In this document: in pieces, positions 34,831 to 48,092 of the stretch | Layout of the letters: each line of letters begins with the position of its first letter | How positions within the stretch are numbered: position 1 is the stretch's first letter | Assembly (NCBI RefSeq): GCF_907164915.1 | Contig: NC_061862.1 | Span: forward strand, 75,965,718-76,029,717 | DNA from: Impatiens glandulifera | Taxonomy: Eukaryota; Streptophyta; Magnoliopsida; Ericales; Balsaminaceae | Length of the DNA: 64,000 nt | Direction: 5' to 3' | Translations under genes and position numbers: made by a program | Notes under the pieces: generated by a model | Database searches by the model: none | Seen by the model: the letters and a program-made list of their open reading frames with translations, nothing else | What the model was told of the DNA's origin: nothing

Positions 34831-35001
34831 GTTTTTGATGACATATGAATGTCTTTGAGTTAGGTAATGAAGATTATCTAAGAGAAGAATATTATAAAAT
34901 TCATTCCCCTAAGAGCGGACATACCACTCTTGGGAAATATGAGAATGGACAACTTTATCTTATGAAGACCATGGATGCACCAACCAAGGCTTTAGCTTCT
35001 A

Positions 35002-36954
35002 TGAAAGGATCGGTGACACAAATAGAGACGGGGGTCTGACTATTTATGAAAACTTCGTACCAAAACGGTTTGATAGAAATCCTGTTAGGGATTTAAATCA
35101 CTTTCTGTTCTTCACAAAACCTTGCAAACTCTTGAACGATTCAAGTGCGGAAACGTTTGCTCAGGTTTGAAGCTAAGAACCGATGAAGGAGAAGATGACA
35201 AAATGTAAATGACACAAAGAGATGTTTATGGATGTTCGGAGAAAAACTCTCCTACGACACCCCTTCTTCCAACCACCGGAAGGATTCACTAAACTTTTCT
35301 TAGAATCAAATACAGTTGCAAAGCTAGCTCACTATTGAACCGAACATACTCTGTTCAACGTACAATATATTGAAGAATATCACTCAGCTAGGCAATACTT
35401 TGATTCTATCTCTCTCTTGATATACAAACACAGTAAAGCAAAAAAGCAATTTGTCAGATTGTAATCTCAGCAAGCAAGTTTTCGTATCAAGTGTCTGGCT
35501 GACGGTTCGTCCATTGTCCTTGAGGATCCTTAAATAGAGAGCAGGTACCAACGGTCGAATCTTCTATAATGACACGTGGCGAACTTCTATTGGAAAGCCT
35601 CCATAGTACATAGGTGCAATAGACTCTAAGCACCATGATCGTGGCCGTACCAATCTGGTAGTGCGCCGAATATTCTTCTAGGATTGTTCTACAAGAAACA
35701 AGTAGTGAAAAGAATATTTGCTTACGTGGCATTAATTCATTGGATGTAACTGGCTGTCGTACAGATCTACACGAAATAGGGGAGCAGGAGTAGCGTACAA
35801 CTAGTTGATTGTGGGTAGACAGATGCTAGTTTCAAGCAACTGCTGAAGCAAGGCATTAGACGTGCTTCAATTAGTCTAACAAGTCTAATGAAGTTAGACG
35901 CTCCCGTCTAATAGCAGGATCCATTAGACCACCAAGTCTAATGGGGTTAGATGATAAGTCTAACTACGAGTCCCTTCAGACTAATTTGAAGGAGTTAGAC
36001 TGCACGTCTAACTTTCATCTGTTAGACTGCATGTCTAACTACGCATATGTTAGACTGTACGTCTAACTTCATATCTATTAGACTGCATGTCTAACTATGC
36101 ATCTGTTAGACTACACGTCTAACGACGCATCTGTTAGACTGCACGTCTAACTACGCATCTGTTAGACTGCACGTCTAACTACGTATCTGTTAGACTGCAC
36201 GTCTAACTACGTATCTATTAGACTACACGTCTAACTACGTATCTGTTAGACTGCACGTCTAACTACGTATCTGTTAGACTACACGTCTAACTACGTATCT
36301 ATTAGACTGCACGTCTAATTACGTATCTATTAGATTGCACGTCTAACTATGTATCTGTTAGACTGCATGTCTAACTACGTATTTGTTAAACTGCACGTCT
36401 AACTACGTATCTGTTAGACTGCACGTCTAACTACGCATTTGTTAGACTGCACGTCTAACTACGTATATGTTAGACTACACGTCTAACTACGCATATTAGA
36501 CTTCACGTCTAACTAAGTATCTGTTAGACTGCACGTCAAACTACGTGTGTTGTTAGACTGCACGTCTAACTATGTATCTGTTAGACTACACGTCTAACTA
36601 CGCCTGATAGACTGTACGTCTAACTACGTATCTGTTAGACTACACGTCTAACTACGCCTGTTACACTACACTTCTAACTACTTATCTGTTAAACTGCACG
36701 TCTAATTACGTATCTGTTAGACTGCACGTCTAACTACGCATCTGTTAGACTGCACGTCTAACTACGTATAACTCAATGCATCTAATAGCTAGTAAGTCTA
36801 ATGAACCTCATTCAGACTTAGTCTAATTTAGCACGTTTTGATACACTTGCACAAAAACAATTAGACGACTTAGTTTAAGTTTTATACAAACTCATCATCA
36901 AAATTTCGTTAATCAAAATGATTTGACACTTAGTCAAAATAATTTGACCCAACA
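35002..36954 (-). repeat. Solo LTR of the gag-only Copia-type family, copy 2
   Basis: The plus strand starts TGAAAGGATCGG and ends TTGACCCAACA, with flanks TTCTA at 34997-35001 and 36955-36959. It is 1953 bp with no internal sequence. It is inserted between gag and pol of Gypsy A, so it is younger than that element. Its presumed TATA motif is TATTTAAG near 35530 (minus). Confidence 0.92.
36014..36772. repeat. Palindrome array, about 27 units of 28 bp
   Basis: The most regular of the arrays: TTAGAC-TGCAC-GTCTAA followed by an 11-base linker close to CTACGTATCTG. I counted about 27 units; variants change spacer bases (TACAC, TGTAC) or lose one arm. Less regular half-sites continue on both sides (35870-36013 and 36773-36870). 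Confidence 0.95.
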
Positions 36955-36959
36955 TTCTA

Positions 36960-38859
36960 CTATGCATCAAAAGCTTATGTTTATAGCCAACGACCAAGTT
37001 ATCACGATCAACGGTGAGACTGACACTACAACAGTCATTGGGTCTATCCATATTGACACTCCAGATGCTGAACCAAACAGGTTCGAGATATATCCGATTT
37101 TCCCAGAAGGTAAGGACTCATCCAATGATTCTAACTTTAGTACATTTAGCCTCCCCTCAATTAAACTGATGCGCATAATGGGATATTTCCCTAGTATAGG
37201 CTTATGCCCGAACGTCAATGGCATGCCATCATTTCCTCAACCATGTTACAACATGGATAGACACGGTTTAGGATATGTCCCTACAAGATTCAAAGAAATC
37301 TTCAAGAAAAGGATATCCAAACAACAAATAGTTGTTATGCCATCCTTGAATGGACAGTTCATCCGTGAGGGATAAAGCACCCTATGCTTTGATTTCCCTA
37401 AACCCTTTACCAATCCAGATTTATAGAGACGTTTTTCATGTCTCGAAATCTTTTCAAACTGTCCTCATAATCCTAACTCTTATGCTTGTGTGATTAGGAA
37501 AAAGAACAGACTATTGGCGCGACGCCCTAGATTACTTGGCTCGGAATCCCATGACAGTTGATTTAGCTCAAGAAATTAGCTCTTTTAGTGGAACCCATGT
37601 CCCATCATTTGTCGATAATTTAATCGACGAAGATATAACTCTTTCTCCCCTCGTATGTAGAGAGATGCCAAATATTGTACATTGTAAACAATCTGAGAAC
37701 AATGATCTAGATATATCATCTTTTCTTACATGTAATAAACCCTTCAATGTATCATCAAAAGTTGATTTTGAATGCATGAGTAGAAACAATATTTCTTTTT
37801 ACTCAGATCTAAACTTCGAAACTAAATACTTCCTAGAAAATGAGGATGAGATTGTCTCTACAGTAGAAAAGAAAATCGAAATCAATTTAAACACGACCGA
37901 AGATCCTCAGATCATATTGATCGGCCAGTTTAAACTCGTAGGAACGTCTGAAATTAGTTGAGCTATTAAAAGCTAACAAAGACGTCTTTACTTGGCCATA
38001 CAAGGACATGACATGCATTGATCCAAAGATCATACAACACCATATTCCTCTTTATCCAGATGCTAAGCCAATAAAATAAAAGCCAGACAGATAAAAGAGG
38101 ACGTTATGACTATAATTAAAGAAGAAGTCCAAAAGAAACTTGAAGCTGGATTTCTCGAGATAGTGGACCATCCTACTTAGATAGCCAATGTAGTTCATGT
38201 TCTAAAGAAATATAGGAAAATACGTGTGTGTAGATTATTGGGATCAGAATAAGGCCAGTCATAAGGATCACTTCCCGTTACCACGCATCGACATATTGGT
38301 CAACCACGCTGTCGGCCATTAACTATTGTCATTCATGGATGAATTTTCAGGATACAACTAAATCCCGATGGCCACGCAAGACAAGGAAAGTACCATGTTT
38401 ATAATAGAAGTATGAACCTTCTGTTATTGTGTCATGCATTTTGGTCTTAAGAATGCAGGAGCCACTTGTTAAAGGGCAACCATTATAATTCTTCATGACA
38501 TAATCCACAAGGAAGTAGAAGTCTATGTCGACGATATGATCATCAAATAAAAGGATCAAGAAGGACATGTCTAAAACCTCGAGAAATTTCTGTAGAGAAT
38601 CAAGAAATATCAGTTACGACTCAATCCGTAGAAATGTACCTCCAAAGTCACAATTGGTACAATACTAGGCTTCTTAATTACTCAAAAGGAATCAAAGTCG
38701 TTCCTTCTAAGATAGAAGCAATCACGGTTATGCCGGTACCTTAAAGTAAAAGAGAGGTCTAGAGATTTCTTGGAAAATCCAATACATTAGTCGATTCATT
38801 GGTAAATTGATTATGATATGCAATCCGTTGTTTAAGATTCTGAAGAAGGACTAGAAATA
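36960..38859 (+). pseudogene. Gypsy A pol, first part (protease region and RT)
   Basis: 36980-37375 encodes a segment ending in a G-patch-like MGYFPSIGLCPN and DRHGLGYVPTRFK, typical for Tat-type pol before RT. RT starts near 37980 (DVFTWPYKDM). The catalytic box VYVDDMIIK is at about 38520. Numerous stops, several of them TAG, occur. The frame is cut by the LINE at about 38860 and resumes at 41169 with EFVCDKNCQQTFD. Confidence 0.8.
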
Positions 38860-41168
38860 TTTTTTTGGGAAAAATAACTTAGCATCATTTCATTAAAAAT
38901 TCCCAAAAATAGGAAAAAAACCACGAGTTTAAGAGATCATTTTAGACAGGCCTAGAATGATTTTGAAGTCATAACATTCTAAGTAAAAGCTAAAAAGCTA
39001 AAACGTAAATGAAATATTTGATTACAATGCTTTCAATTCTAGTGAGTTTAAAAAACGGTAAATTCCAGTTCCTATAGATATTCCAGTTCTACTCCGTGCT
39101 TGAAATTCTTGTCCACGTTCTCGCGAGGGTGCTGCAATCCGATACAATATCTTTCCATAACTCTTCAACGCTTCTATGGGTTCTGTCATATACCCTTGCA
39201 TTCCGTTCTTGCCAAATGTTATACACCACTACTCTAAAACCGCACTTGAATACGCTTGTTGCAAATCTATTTCCCTTGGCTTTGAGTAGTGATGCATCTT
39301 TGATTTCATTCCATTCCCTCGGGAAACTGATCAGCTCCAAACATTTATAGAATCTGTCCCAAAGCTCTGAAGCAATACAATAGCTCCCAAATAGGTGATC
39401 TATGGTTTCTTTATTTCCTCTACATAGAAGACAGTTCGTGTCCGGGATGCTCATATACTTACTAATACGATCACGAGTGTTGAGTCTTTCCCAGAAGACG
39501 AGCCATATGATGAACTGGTGTCTAGGGATAATCTTCGTTGACCATACAAGAGGAGCAAATTTTACTTTCTATGCTTTTTCCCGGGTTACCTCCCATATTT
39601 TCTTCGATACCAGCTTCCCATTGTCCTCAGCTTTCCATTCATGAATATTGGGTCTGTCGTGTAGTTGTATGTTACTTATATGATCAAGTGTCCTCTGTCT
39701 TTCTGGATTTCTTCTTAGGAGTGAGTCCCAATATCTGTCTTTAATGTCTCTGATTTTCGCTTCTGTGCAGTCCCTTCTAATGCGGGTATTTTGAAACTCC
39801 TCCTTGTGGATGATAGGCTGGTTTTCGAGCTAGGGGTCATGCCAGAATAGAGTGCCTTTCCCGTCCCCTAGCTGGATGTCATAAAGATCTGCAATATCGC
39901 TTCTTAGTTTAAGAATCTTTTTTAGAGACCAGTTCATACCTTCATGAATTTTGCAGGTCTAGATGCTGATTTCTTATTTCATAAACCTCGTATGCACCCA
40001 TTTGATCCATAGTGACTCCTGATTGCGCTCTAAAGCCCACAGATGCTTGAAGGTGAGAGCCTTGTTCCACTCGATACAGTTCTTCAAGCCGATGCCTCCC
40101 TCGTCCTTCGGTTTGCAGAGAGCGGTCCATTTGACTTTTTTTACTCCTCTTCCGCTACTGCCCCAGATAAAGTTCCTCATCAGTGTATCGAGCTCCTTCA
40201 TTACCTTCTTCGGAATGACCATTTGCTGCGCCCAGTAGTCAACTATGCCCATGACCACTATTTTGATAAGTTCGATCCTCCCTGCATAAGAAAGTTTTTT
40301 CGCTGCCCAGCCAGATATCGTGTTTTTTTACCTTTTCAATCAGCGGCTTATAGTGTGAGATCTCGATCTTCTTCGCGGTTAACGGAATTCTTAAGTACCT
40401 TACGGGAAAACTTCATTCCTTGATGCCCATAATGTTAAAGATGTCCTGCTTCGTTTCGTCATTTACGCCTCCATAAAATGCCACACTTTTGATTTCATTA
40501 ATAGTTAAACCTGTAACCTTATAAAAGAATGTTAGTGCAACCCTAATAGTTTTAATGGAATCAATGTCTGCGTGCGCTAGAATGAACAAATCGTCAGGAA
40601 AGCATAAATGGGTTACCTCCTCTACCTCACAGAATGCGTGAAAGATGTATGGACGATTCTTTCGGAACATCACGAAGATGCTCTCAAAGATCGCCATGAT
40701 AGCTATGAAAGGTAAGAAGAGAGGGGGTCCCCTTGCCTTACCCCGTTTTCACCCTTGAAATAGCCTTTGTAGACTCCATTGACACTAACAACAAAGTAGG
40801 ATGACGAAACGCACTGCATAATCCAATCAATAAAAATAATAGGAAAAGTAGAAACAACCAGAAAGTCTCGAATGACTTCTCATTTAACAGAGTCAAAAGC
40901 TTTCTTGATATCTATTTTGAAAACCACTCTCGGGGATATTTTCTTATTCCCGTAACCTTTTAAAAGGCTCCGCATGAGAAGAATATTATGAGAGATTGTC
41001 CTACCGGGGATGAATGCATATTGGTTAAGATTTATAATTTTCGTATGACATTTTTAAATCGTTTAGAAATGATTTTTGAAATTATTTTATAAATCACATT
41101 GCAGCAGGAAATTGGTCTAAAATCTTGTACTTTCTCAGGTACCGTAGTTTTGGGGATCAAGGAAAGGG
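38860..41168 (-). mobile_element. 5'-truncated LINE (non-LTR retrotransposon) in Gypsy A pol
   Basis: On the minus strand it begins within RT at LSLIPKTT near 41165 and ends in an A-rich tail (T run at 38860-38866 on plus). The flanks ctagaaat (38851-38858) and ccaggaat (41169-41176) are a plausible diverged target duplication. Removing it rejoins the Gypsy RNase H region. It is about 2.3 kb, so the endonuclease and ORF1 are missing, which is usual for incomplete target-primed insertion. Confidence 0.88.
39089..41165 (-). pseudogene. LINE reverse transcriptase with C-terminal zinc-binding domain
   Basis: Colinear pieces on minus: DFRPISCCNVIYK near 41120; VFKIDIKKAFDSV near 40900; NGVRQGDPL near 40735; the catalytic box as FPDDLFIL (usually FADD) at about 40600; FIWGSSGRGVKKVKW near 40150; and the zf-RVT domain CLLCRGNKETIDHLF at 39420, ending at 39089. 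Stops and frame changes disrupt it, for example in 40700-40720 and 39460-39970. Confidence 0.85.
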
Positions 41169-43303
41169 CCAGGAATTTGTATGTGACAAAAACTGTCAAC
41201 AAACATTTGACATAATAAAGGATTATTTAAAATCCCCTTCCATACTCATGCCTCCCAAACCCGACAATCTTCTCATTATACCTTATTTTGTAATAGACAT
41301 AGACAAAATAAGGATAAACTTGAAACGGCTGTGTACTATATCAGTAAAAGGATGACTGGATGTGAACTCAATTACGCTCTAGTTGAGAAAATTTGTTGGA
41401 CATTAACATGAGTCACTAGGAGATCGAGACACTACATGCAATCCCACCTCATCAAGTTGGTGATGATGATATCTGAATATGGCATAGCCTACACAATACA
41501 AAAGTCCATCAAAGAAAGCATTGATGTAGACTTCCTAGCTGACCAACCCATCATTGTTGAGTCAGAAGATGAACTCGAAATTTCCGACGAGAGAATTATG
41601 AGTAATACATCAAACATGGAAACTGATGTTTGATGGAGCTTTCGGAAAGAAGGGTTACATAATTGAGATTTTGTTAATTGACCCAAAAGGGACATACAAC
41701 CCAATATCCATAAAACTCAGATATTCGTCATTAATAACGAGGTCGAATACGAGGCATGCCTCTCAAGTCTCAAATTGGCATATGAAAATGGGGCAATCAA
41801 ACTATAAGTTGTTGGTGACTCTAACCTGGTTATATCCCATGCCAATGACACGTGGCAAGTGAAAGGGGAAAACCTAAAACCCTACCACACCCACCTGACT
41901 AAACTTATAAACAAATTTGATCAAGTATCGTTTGTTCATTCCTCAAGAAGCCAAAATCACTTCGCAGATGTCCTAAATACTTTGGAAGCCATGACTTAAA
42001 TTCTCAATAGAATTAAGGTGAAACCCCTCAAAATCCGATAAAAGAAACGACCTACTTTAGAAAAGGAAATAGTAACTTTCTATGAGAATGTTGTTAAACC
42101 CTAGTACGATACTCTCCAAAATTACATAGGATATGGAGAGTATTCTTCACACTTACGAGAAAAGGAACGATGGACTTTGCGCCAATATTCCACCAACTAT
42201 GCTTGGATTGCCAATAATCTTTATCAACGATCTTTCGACGGTCAAAACATGTTATACATAGATAATCCTAAATTCAAGAGGATCATGGAATAAGTACATG
42301 TAGGGACATACGACCCGCACATGGATGAATGACTTTAGCCAAGAAAATACTCCATTTAAGATATTACTGGAAAAACCTCGAACAAGAATGTGTGAACTAT
42401 GTAAAGAGATGTCATTAGTGTCAAATATATGTTAACATAAAGAATACTCTAACCTCTCTCCTCTACGATATGACATCCCCTTGGCCTTTTTATACATGGG
42501 GCATCAATGTCATTGGGAAAATTTATCCCCATGCTTAAAATGGACACAAGTTCATACTCGTAGTCACAGACTACTTCACCAAATGGGTTGAAGTATCCTC
42601 CTACAAAGTCTTGAAATCATCTCAAGTGGCAAAGTTGATCCGAACTATAATCATTGCTAGATATGGAGTCCCTCACTCCTTGATTTTAGACAATGATCGA
42701 CATTTTCAAGGAAAAGTGTTGCAATTGCTCAACAAGTTCAAGATCAAGCATGATAAACCATCTCCCTATAGACCCCAAACCAATGGTGTGATCGAAGCGA
42801 CAAATAAAAATGTAATTAGGATCATCAAGAAAATGACCAGCACGTATAATGGGGATATTGTACAACTGCTCGAACCTCGATGGACGAAACTCCCTACTCC
42901 TTAGTTTATGGCATAGACGTCGTACAACCTATCGAAATCGAGATTCCAACTCTCAGAATATTCTTATAAAGCCACGTTATTGAATAAGATTAACTCAAAT
43001 ATCGATATGATAAACTAACATTAATGGAGGACAAACACTTTATGTAAAACTTAAGCCTACCAAAAACGAATGTTAGTCACCTTCAATAGATAGGTGAAAC
43101 CTAGAAATATCAAAGAATGTGATTTGGTTCTCAAACAAACCCAGGAAATCTTAGACCCTATGTACAAATTTCGTCTTCAATGGGAAGGACCCTTTATAAT
43201 CAAGAAAATGATCTCTAAAGGAGGTGCCTGTCTATCTACTATAGAAGGCGAAAAGCTTACTGCACCAAGAAATCTCGATGCGCTTAAAAGATATTTTGTA
43301 TAA
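41169..43303 (+). pseudogene. Gypsy A pol, second part (RNase H and integrase)
   Basis: It begins with the RT-RNase H connection (CQQTFDIIKDYLKSP). A second RNase H with FDGAFGKKG lies near 41635. The integrase core has ILVVTDYFTKWVEV (42560), LILDNDRHF (42685) and RPQTNGVIEATNK (42775). The C-terminal part has FRLQWEGPFIIKK and ends LDALKRYFV at 43303. Stops and frame changes are frequent in RNase H and before the integrase core. The integrase core at 42611-42904 is one open piece. Confidence 0.82.
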
Positions 43304-44370
43304 TATCAAGCTATACACAGAACGATTTAAAAGCTCGACCTTGAAAAAAGCTTATTTCAACATAATCCAATCTCAAGTTTTGTATAACTTGTAACATGGA
43401 CAAATGAATCATGTCCGAACTACGATAGACCTGATTCTTCTCATGCAAAAAATAAAGGAGAGAAGGTACATCGACAACTCCCCAGTCCCTTCCTCAAGAA
43501 AAATAGAAAATCTTTTAATAAAGGAAGAAAACCATGATCCCAACCTAAAATCGATGTGACGAATTTTAGGAAATAAGTAAGGGAAAAACTAAGAACATCG
43601 CTTCTATCTAAGTGATATTCTCAAGAATAAAATCGAGAATTTCACAATGACTCCAATTCAAGAGATATCGGTCATAAGCTCTTTTTTGTTTGTAAGCGAT
43701 TATCCAAAGAGTAATCCTCCATAGAAGGTTTTTGAAGAAAAAGAACCGGCATAAACCTTATAAAAACAAATCCTAGAGCCATAAATTGAGAAGGGATACC
43801 ACATCGTTACTTTTGTTAAAAAAGAGGTTTGAAACTCGATGTTTTGGGAAGAAAAACCCAAAAAATGAAAATACAAAAAAGAGAACTAGAATAAAAGTCG
43901 AAAATCTATGAAAAATTAAAAAAGTTTCTATGTTAGTTAAGGTATTGAAATCATCATTCGTGCTCACTTAGACTCTAGTCTTGATTACTACGACAAGAGC
44001 AAAATGTACCGACATTAATTATTAACTATTTGTACATTACTATTTTGAATAGTCTTTTGATGTTCATGCTGAATAGGAATTGATTTTTCAAATGTGGATG
44101 ATTATCTTTATATCATTATCTTATAAATTTTACGGATACTTTGTTAAGATCTGTGAAACAGGATCCAGGAATTATCCTTGTTAGGATAATCACCAAGAAA
44201 AGATCCCTAAGCAATGCTAGATCACTCCAATAACAACTTGCTATAGGTTCTATATTTCCATCACCCTCAATATAAATTGAACAAGAAAAACTTAGTGTTA
44301 TATTTCATACTCGAATCTGCGTTTTCAAAACCGATTTATTGTATTCAAACTTGATTCGAGAGGGGCACTC
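43304..44370 (+). other. Gypsy A 3' UTR with polypurine tract
   Basis: No coding sequence was supported. 43935-44010 matches, in the opposite orientation, the tandem repeat of element B at 48480-48830. A purine-rich cgagaggggcac lies directly before the 3' LTR. Confidence 0.6.
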
Positions 44371-46556
44371 TATAAGCACTAAAAATCTACATACACAATT
44401 TATAAAAATTAATTAATTATTTTGATTATTTTAAAATAAATAAATCAAAATAATTAATCCCAATGCCAAAGCCTAATCAATCAATTAATTGGAATAGTTA
44501 TTATAATAATTAAATCCTAAATTAATTAAAGATAATGGCCAAACAAAATAAATAAAATAATTTAGGATAAATGTTGTACCCATTTTATCTCAAATTAATT
44601 TTAAAAAATCAAGGGGAATTGAAATAAAAATTTAGGATGAATGTTGTATCCATTTTATCCCAAATAAATTATTTATTAACCCCAAAAATATACTAAAATT
44701 AAATAAATTGACAAAATAAATGTCATATTTATTTTAAATATTTTTTATATTTAAAAGATTTAAAAATAAAGTCAAAAGGGTAAAAAAAAAATCAATTTCA
44801 AATAATCCCTTAAGATTTTAAATAAAAAATAAAAAATAAAATTCGCAATCGGGTGTAGCCGAAGTCTAGAAGGATTCCTAAAGCCGAAACCGCGGCCTTC
44901 GAATGAGTGATGGATTCTCATCCAACGCCCAGGAGCAGTTCAAATCGCCCACTACAACTTAAGAAGGCGCGCGCGAAGCAGCGAATCACAAAATGGTTGC
45001 TCCAACGTTGTCGTCTCCAATGCGGATGGAACCTCTACGCGTTGACAAAACGCTCTGCATCCGTGTTTTTTCCCAAAACAACGTTTTTTTGTCCTTAGAT
45101 CGTCGTTTTTTCACGACGCATAGAGGATAAGACCAACAACCATCTTCAATTTTTTTATGATGGAACTCAACCGTTTTTAGATGATTTGACTCCATTCGAA
45201 AATTGAAATGATCACCCTACTATGGTGTTCATTTTCACTACATCTAGGGATCGTGATTACGACCTATATCGGCAACTAACTAGAAGAACGGCCAAAACAC
45301 CATCATGGATGTTTGAATGATTCAAGCCCACTTGGACGATTAACCGATTCCAAGAGGCTATAAATAGTCTCCCTTGATTATTCCGAAGCAACAAGATCAT
45401 CTCTCAATCCTTAAATTTGAAAAACACATAAATCTTCCATTGAAGCTCCAAGCTTCTAGACTTTTGGAATTTTTGCATTAGGCCTTAAAGCACGGATCCA
45501 TGGATGTTCTTGAGGACCGATAGGTTTGACCAGAACCGATAGGTCCGACCATGGATCTTCGGTAAGGATTGAGAGGTCCGACCGAGAAATCAAACCTAAG
45601 ACTAAGGAGTCTCGCACTCGATCGAGAATTCCCAAACCTAGGACCAAGGATTATCGCACCCGACTAAGAACTCCTGAACCCAAGACTGAGGACTATTGCA
45701 CCCAACCGAGAACTCCTAAACCTAGGATGGGTGGCTTCAGCAACCTGACCGAGGATCCTGACCCAAGACCGGTGGTTTTCACACCCCGACCGAGAACCCT
45801 GACTCCAGACCGAGGGCTTTTTAGCCCGACCGATGAAAATACACCCATGACCGAGGACACCAGTCCTAGGGCCTATTTGGTTGCGTTTTTAATTTCCAAA
45901 ATTATTTTTGCAATTTTGTGACTTCAAACCATTTTCTAAAAATCCAAAAAATAGAAAATGATTTCAAAATAGTTTTGGAATATTTTCCATAAAAAATATT
46001 TTGATAAAGGCTCGTTTCAGATTTATGTTTAAACCTTAATGCCTTTAAATTCTGATGTTCTTTAGGTATTTTCCTCCATAGTCAATGTCATAAGCAACAA
46101 CTACCAGTATTTAAATATTGTTGTTACAATTTTTAAATACACAAAAATCTATGTATGTCTAGGACTGTAACCCCTTTTCAAGTATCATCAAACTTGAACT
46201 TAAAGGAAATTTCGGTAAAAAATACCTTTGTACACGTACACCTTTTATTGATTTAAAAAATCATTTAGAGATTCTGTTTTAAATAAATAATCTTGTAAAT
46301 TAATTATTTTTAATTAATTTAAACACTGATTATTAAAAATCAAGTTTCAGATTTGTTATAAGTTTATTATAACAAATCTACATATTATTTAAACTTGAAC
46401 CCAAATTAATTATTTTTATAATTAATTTTAAAAGCTATTAAGATCTATTTAAAATCTTTTAAAATAATATTTTATTTTACAAGATTCTTAACATGCAAAC
46501 CGTTGTGGTAATCTCGAACCTCAAGTTTTTCCAGGAAAAGAGTTTTTTGGGTTACA
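44371..46556 (+). repeat. Gypsy A 3' LTR (2.2 kb)
   Basis: It matches 28467-31274 with clear divergence and a deletion of about 615 bp after the ggatcca at 45495. It ends GGGTTACA, followed by the duplication GTAAT. A minisatellite like that of the 5' LTR lies at 45515-45860. Confidence 0.9.
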
Positions 46557-46561
46557 GTAAT

Positions 46562-46799
46562 ACATAATTTTAAACATTATTGAATGTTAACATTTAGTCA
46601 TCCTAGAATTTTGTTAACAATTAATCATTATTCTACATCTTGTATGTATTTTATTAATATTTAATCATTATTAATTTTTGTAGTGTTAGTAGTTTAACTT
46701 ACATTCCAAAATATTGTTAAACTTGTTTCAACATTGTTGCAAAATTATTTTTCAACGACTTGATCTTATTCAATAACACCGAAAGACAAAGATAATAAG
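46562..46799. other. Spacer between Gypsy A and Gypsy B
   Basis: AT-rich, with repeated ttaatcatta/gtttaac-like words. Nothing was identified. Confidence 0.5.
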
Positions 46800-48092
46800 T
46801 GTAACGCTTCGAAATCTCCCGGCACTCAATTTTTTTATTTTTAAATTAGTCTTTTTATTCCCGGTTTGATTTAGAACATATTTTAAATGTTTTAAATAAA
46901 TCGGGAATTGAATTTTTATAATATAGAGTCTTCACCTAATTTTTCTAAATTTAATAAAATATTTTGCATAATTAAACGCATTTTAGAGATTTTGTTTCGG
47001 TTCAGAGCTTGGTTACACTCAGAAAAGGGCTCTCGCGCTTACTCCTCTGTGCCCATCGCACCCGTCAAAATGATGGTCTCTACTTTAAATTTTTGACTAA
47101 TTTTTTAAATTTTATTATTTTACACTTTTAATTTGCACACATTATTTATAAATACTAATTATGGAAAATATTGAAATTGCTTAATTTAAATCATACATGG
47201 AGATAGGTTTTGATCGAATTTGAACATTTTTTGTTTTTCGTCTTTTACCTTTGTTCCTCCTTGTTCTTCCTTCTCTTTCTCCATTTTTTTTCTCTCTCCA
47301 TCCGAAGGTTCTTTTATAGACAGACGAACCGCCTTTGGATCTTCCAAAAGTCATCCATTTCGGTTGGAAATTTTAATGTTTGGTTAAATCATAACTGAAG
47401 TTTATCTTCTCCGACCTTCAAGATGTTTGACTAGTGAAGAAGAGGACAAAGCATCATCATCGACCTTATCAACATGGATAAGGCCAGAGACGTGAATCTT
47501 CTATCGTTTTGTGGAAGAGATAAGATAAGATGTCAATCAAATCTTGATAGTTTCTGTTTGTCAAGATATTTTATAATTGACGATTGTTATGTTAATCAAA
47601 TTTTTGATGATTTCGGTATTGTCAAGATTTTTCATAATTGACAATTATTATGTCAATCAAATCTAAATGGTTTCAATATATCAAGATATTTCTTAACTAG
47701 ACGATTGTTATGTTAATAAAATCGTGTATGTCTTTTAATGAATTAAAGTTCCTTTCTTAACGCTATTCACGTTAATTTATTATTTGTCTTCTCTTTACCG
47801 ATCAAATATTCAATTTGACTTCCTTTATGTCAATCAAATATTGACCATTTTTGAGATGTCAAAATTCCTTGTTAACATTTATTTCGTTGATTCACTTTTC
47901 TTGACTGTTACCTCAAGTCAAGATTCTCGTAACGACAATTTTGTACTATTAGAGAGAGTTGACGAAATGTTGCCCCCTGTTGAATTTTTTATTAACACAT
48001 TTTTTTTTAATTTAAGGGTTAATAATATTTTCCCCTCGCTTTTATCGTAAGGGTTTTATTTAGAATAATGATGGATTTTTTTTAACAAAATA
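46800..48092 (-). repeat. Gypsy B 3' LTR, approximate
   Basis: The left end is fixed by TGTAACG at 46800. The right limit is placed where a purine tract on minus (ataagggggtat near 48093) would precede the LTR. It contains segments such as acactcagaaaagggctc near 47010. ORFs here are not coding. Confidence 0.5.

Larger units (their letters stand above)
28467..46556 (+). mobile_element. Tat/Ogre-like Gypsy retrotransposon A with three nested insertions
   Basis: LTRs lie at 28467-31274 and 44371-46556, both starting TATAAGCACT and ending GGTTACA, flanked by GTAAT (28462-28466 and 46557-46561). Inside are a tRNA-Arg-type primer site, an extra ORF before gag, gag, pol with G-patch-like segment, RT, RNase H and integrase, a 3' UTR and a purine tract. 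The extra ORF1, the large size and the primer site point to the Tat/Ogre lineage. It contains a hAT MITE, a solo LTR and a LINE. Many stops show that it is old. Confidence 0.9.

Noticed and set aside
36014..36772. CRISPR-like array of repeats and spacers
   Set aside because: Repeats are 17-bp palindromes with 11-base linkers that are themselves repeated; there are no unique spacers and no cas genes, and the array lies in a plant LTR with a target duplication.
39096..40423. Plus-strand ORFs over the LINE
   Set aside because: They are antisense to LINE RT and zf-RVT coding sequence, which explains the open frames.
45526..45921. 131-residue Arg/Pro/Thr-rich ORF
   Set aside because: It lies wholly within the LTR minisatellite; the peptide repeats mirror the DNA repeats and the 5' LTR copy has different frames.
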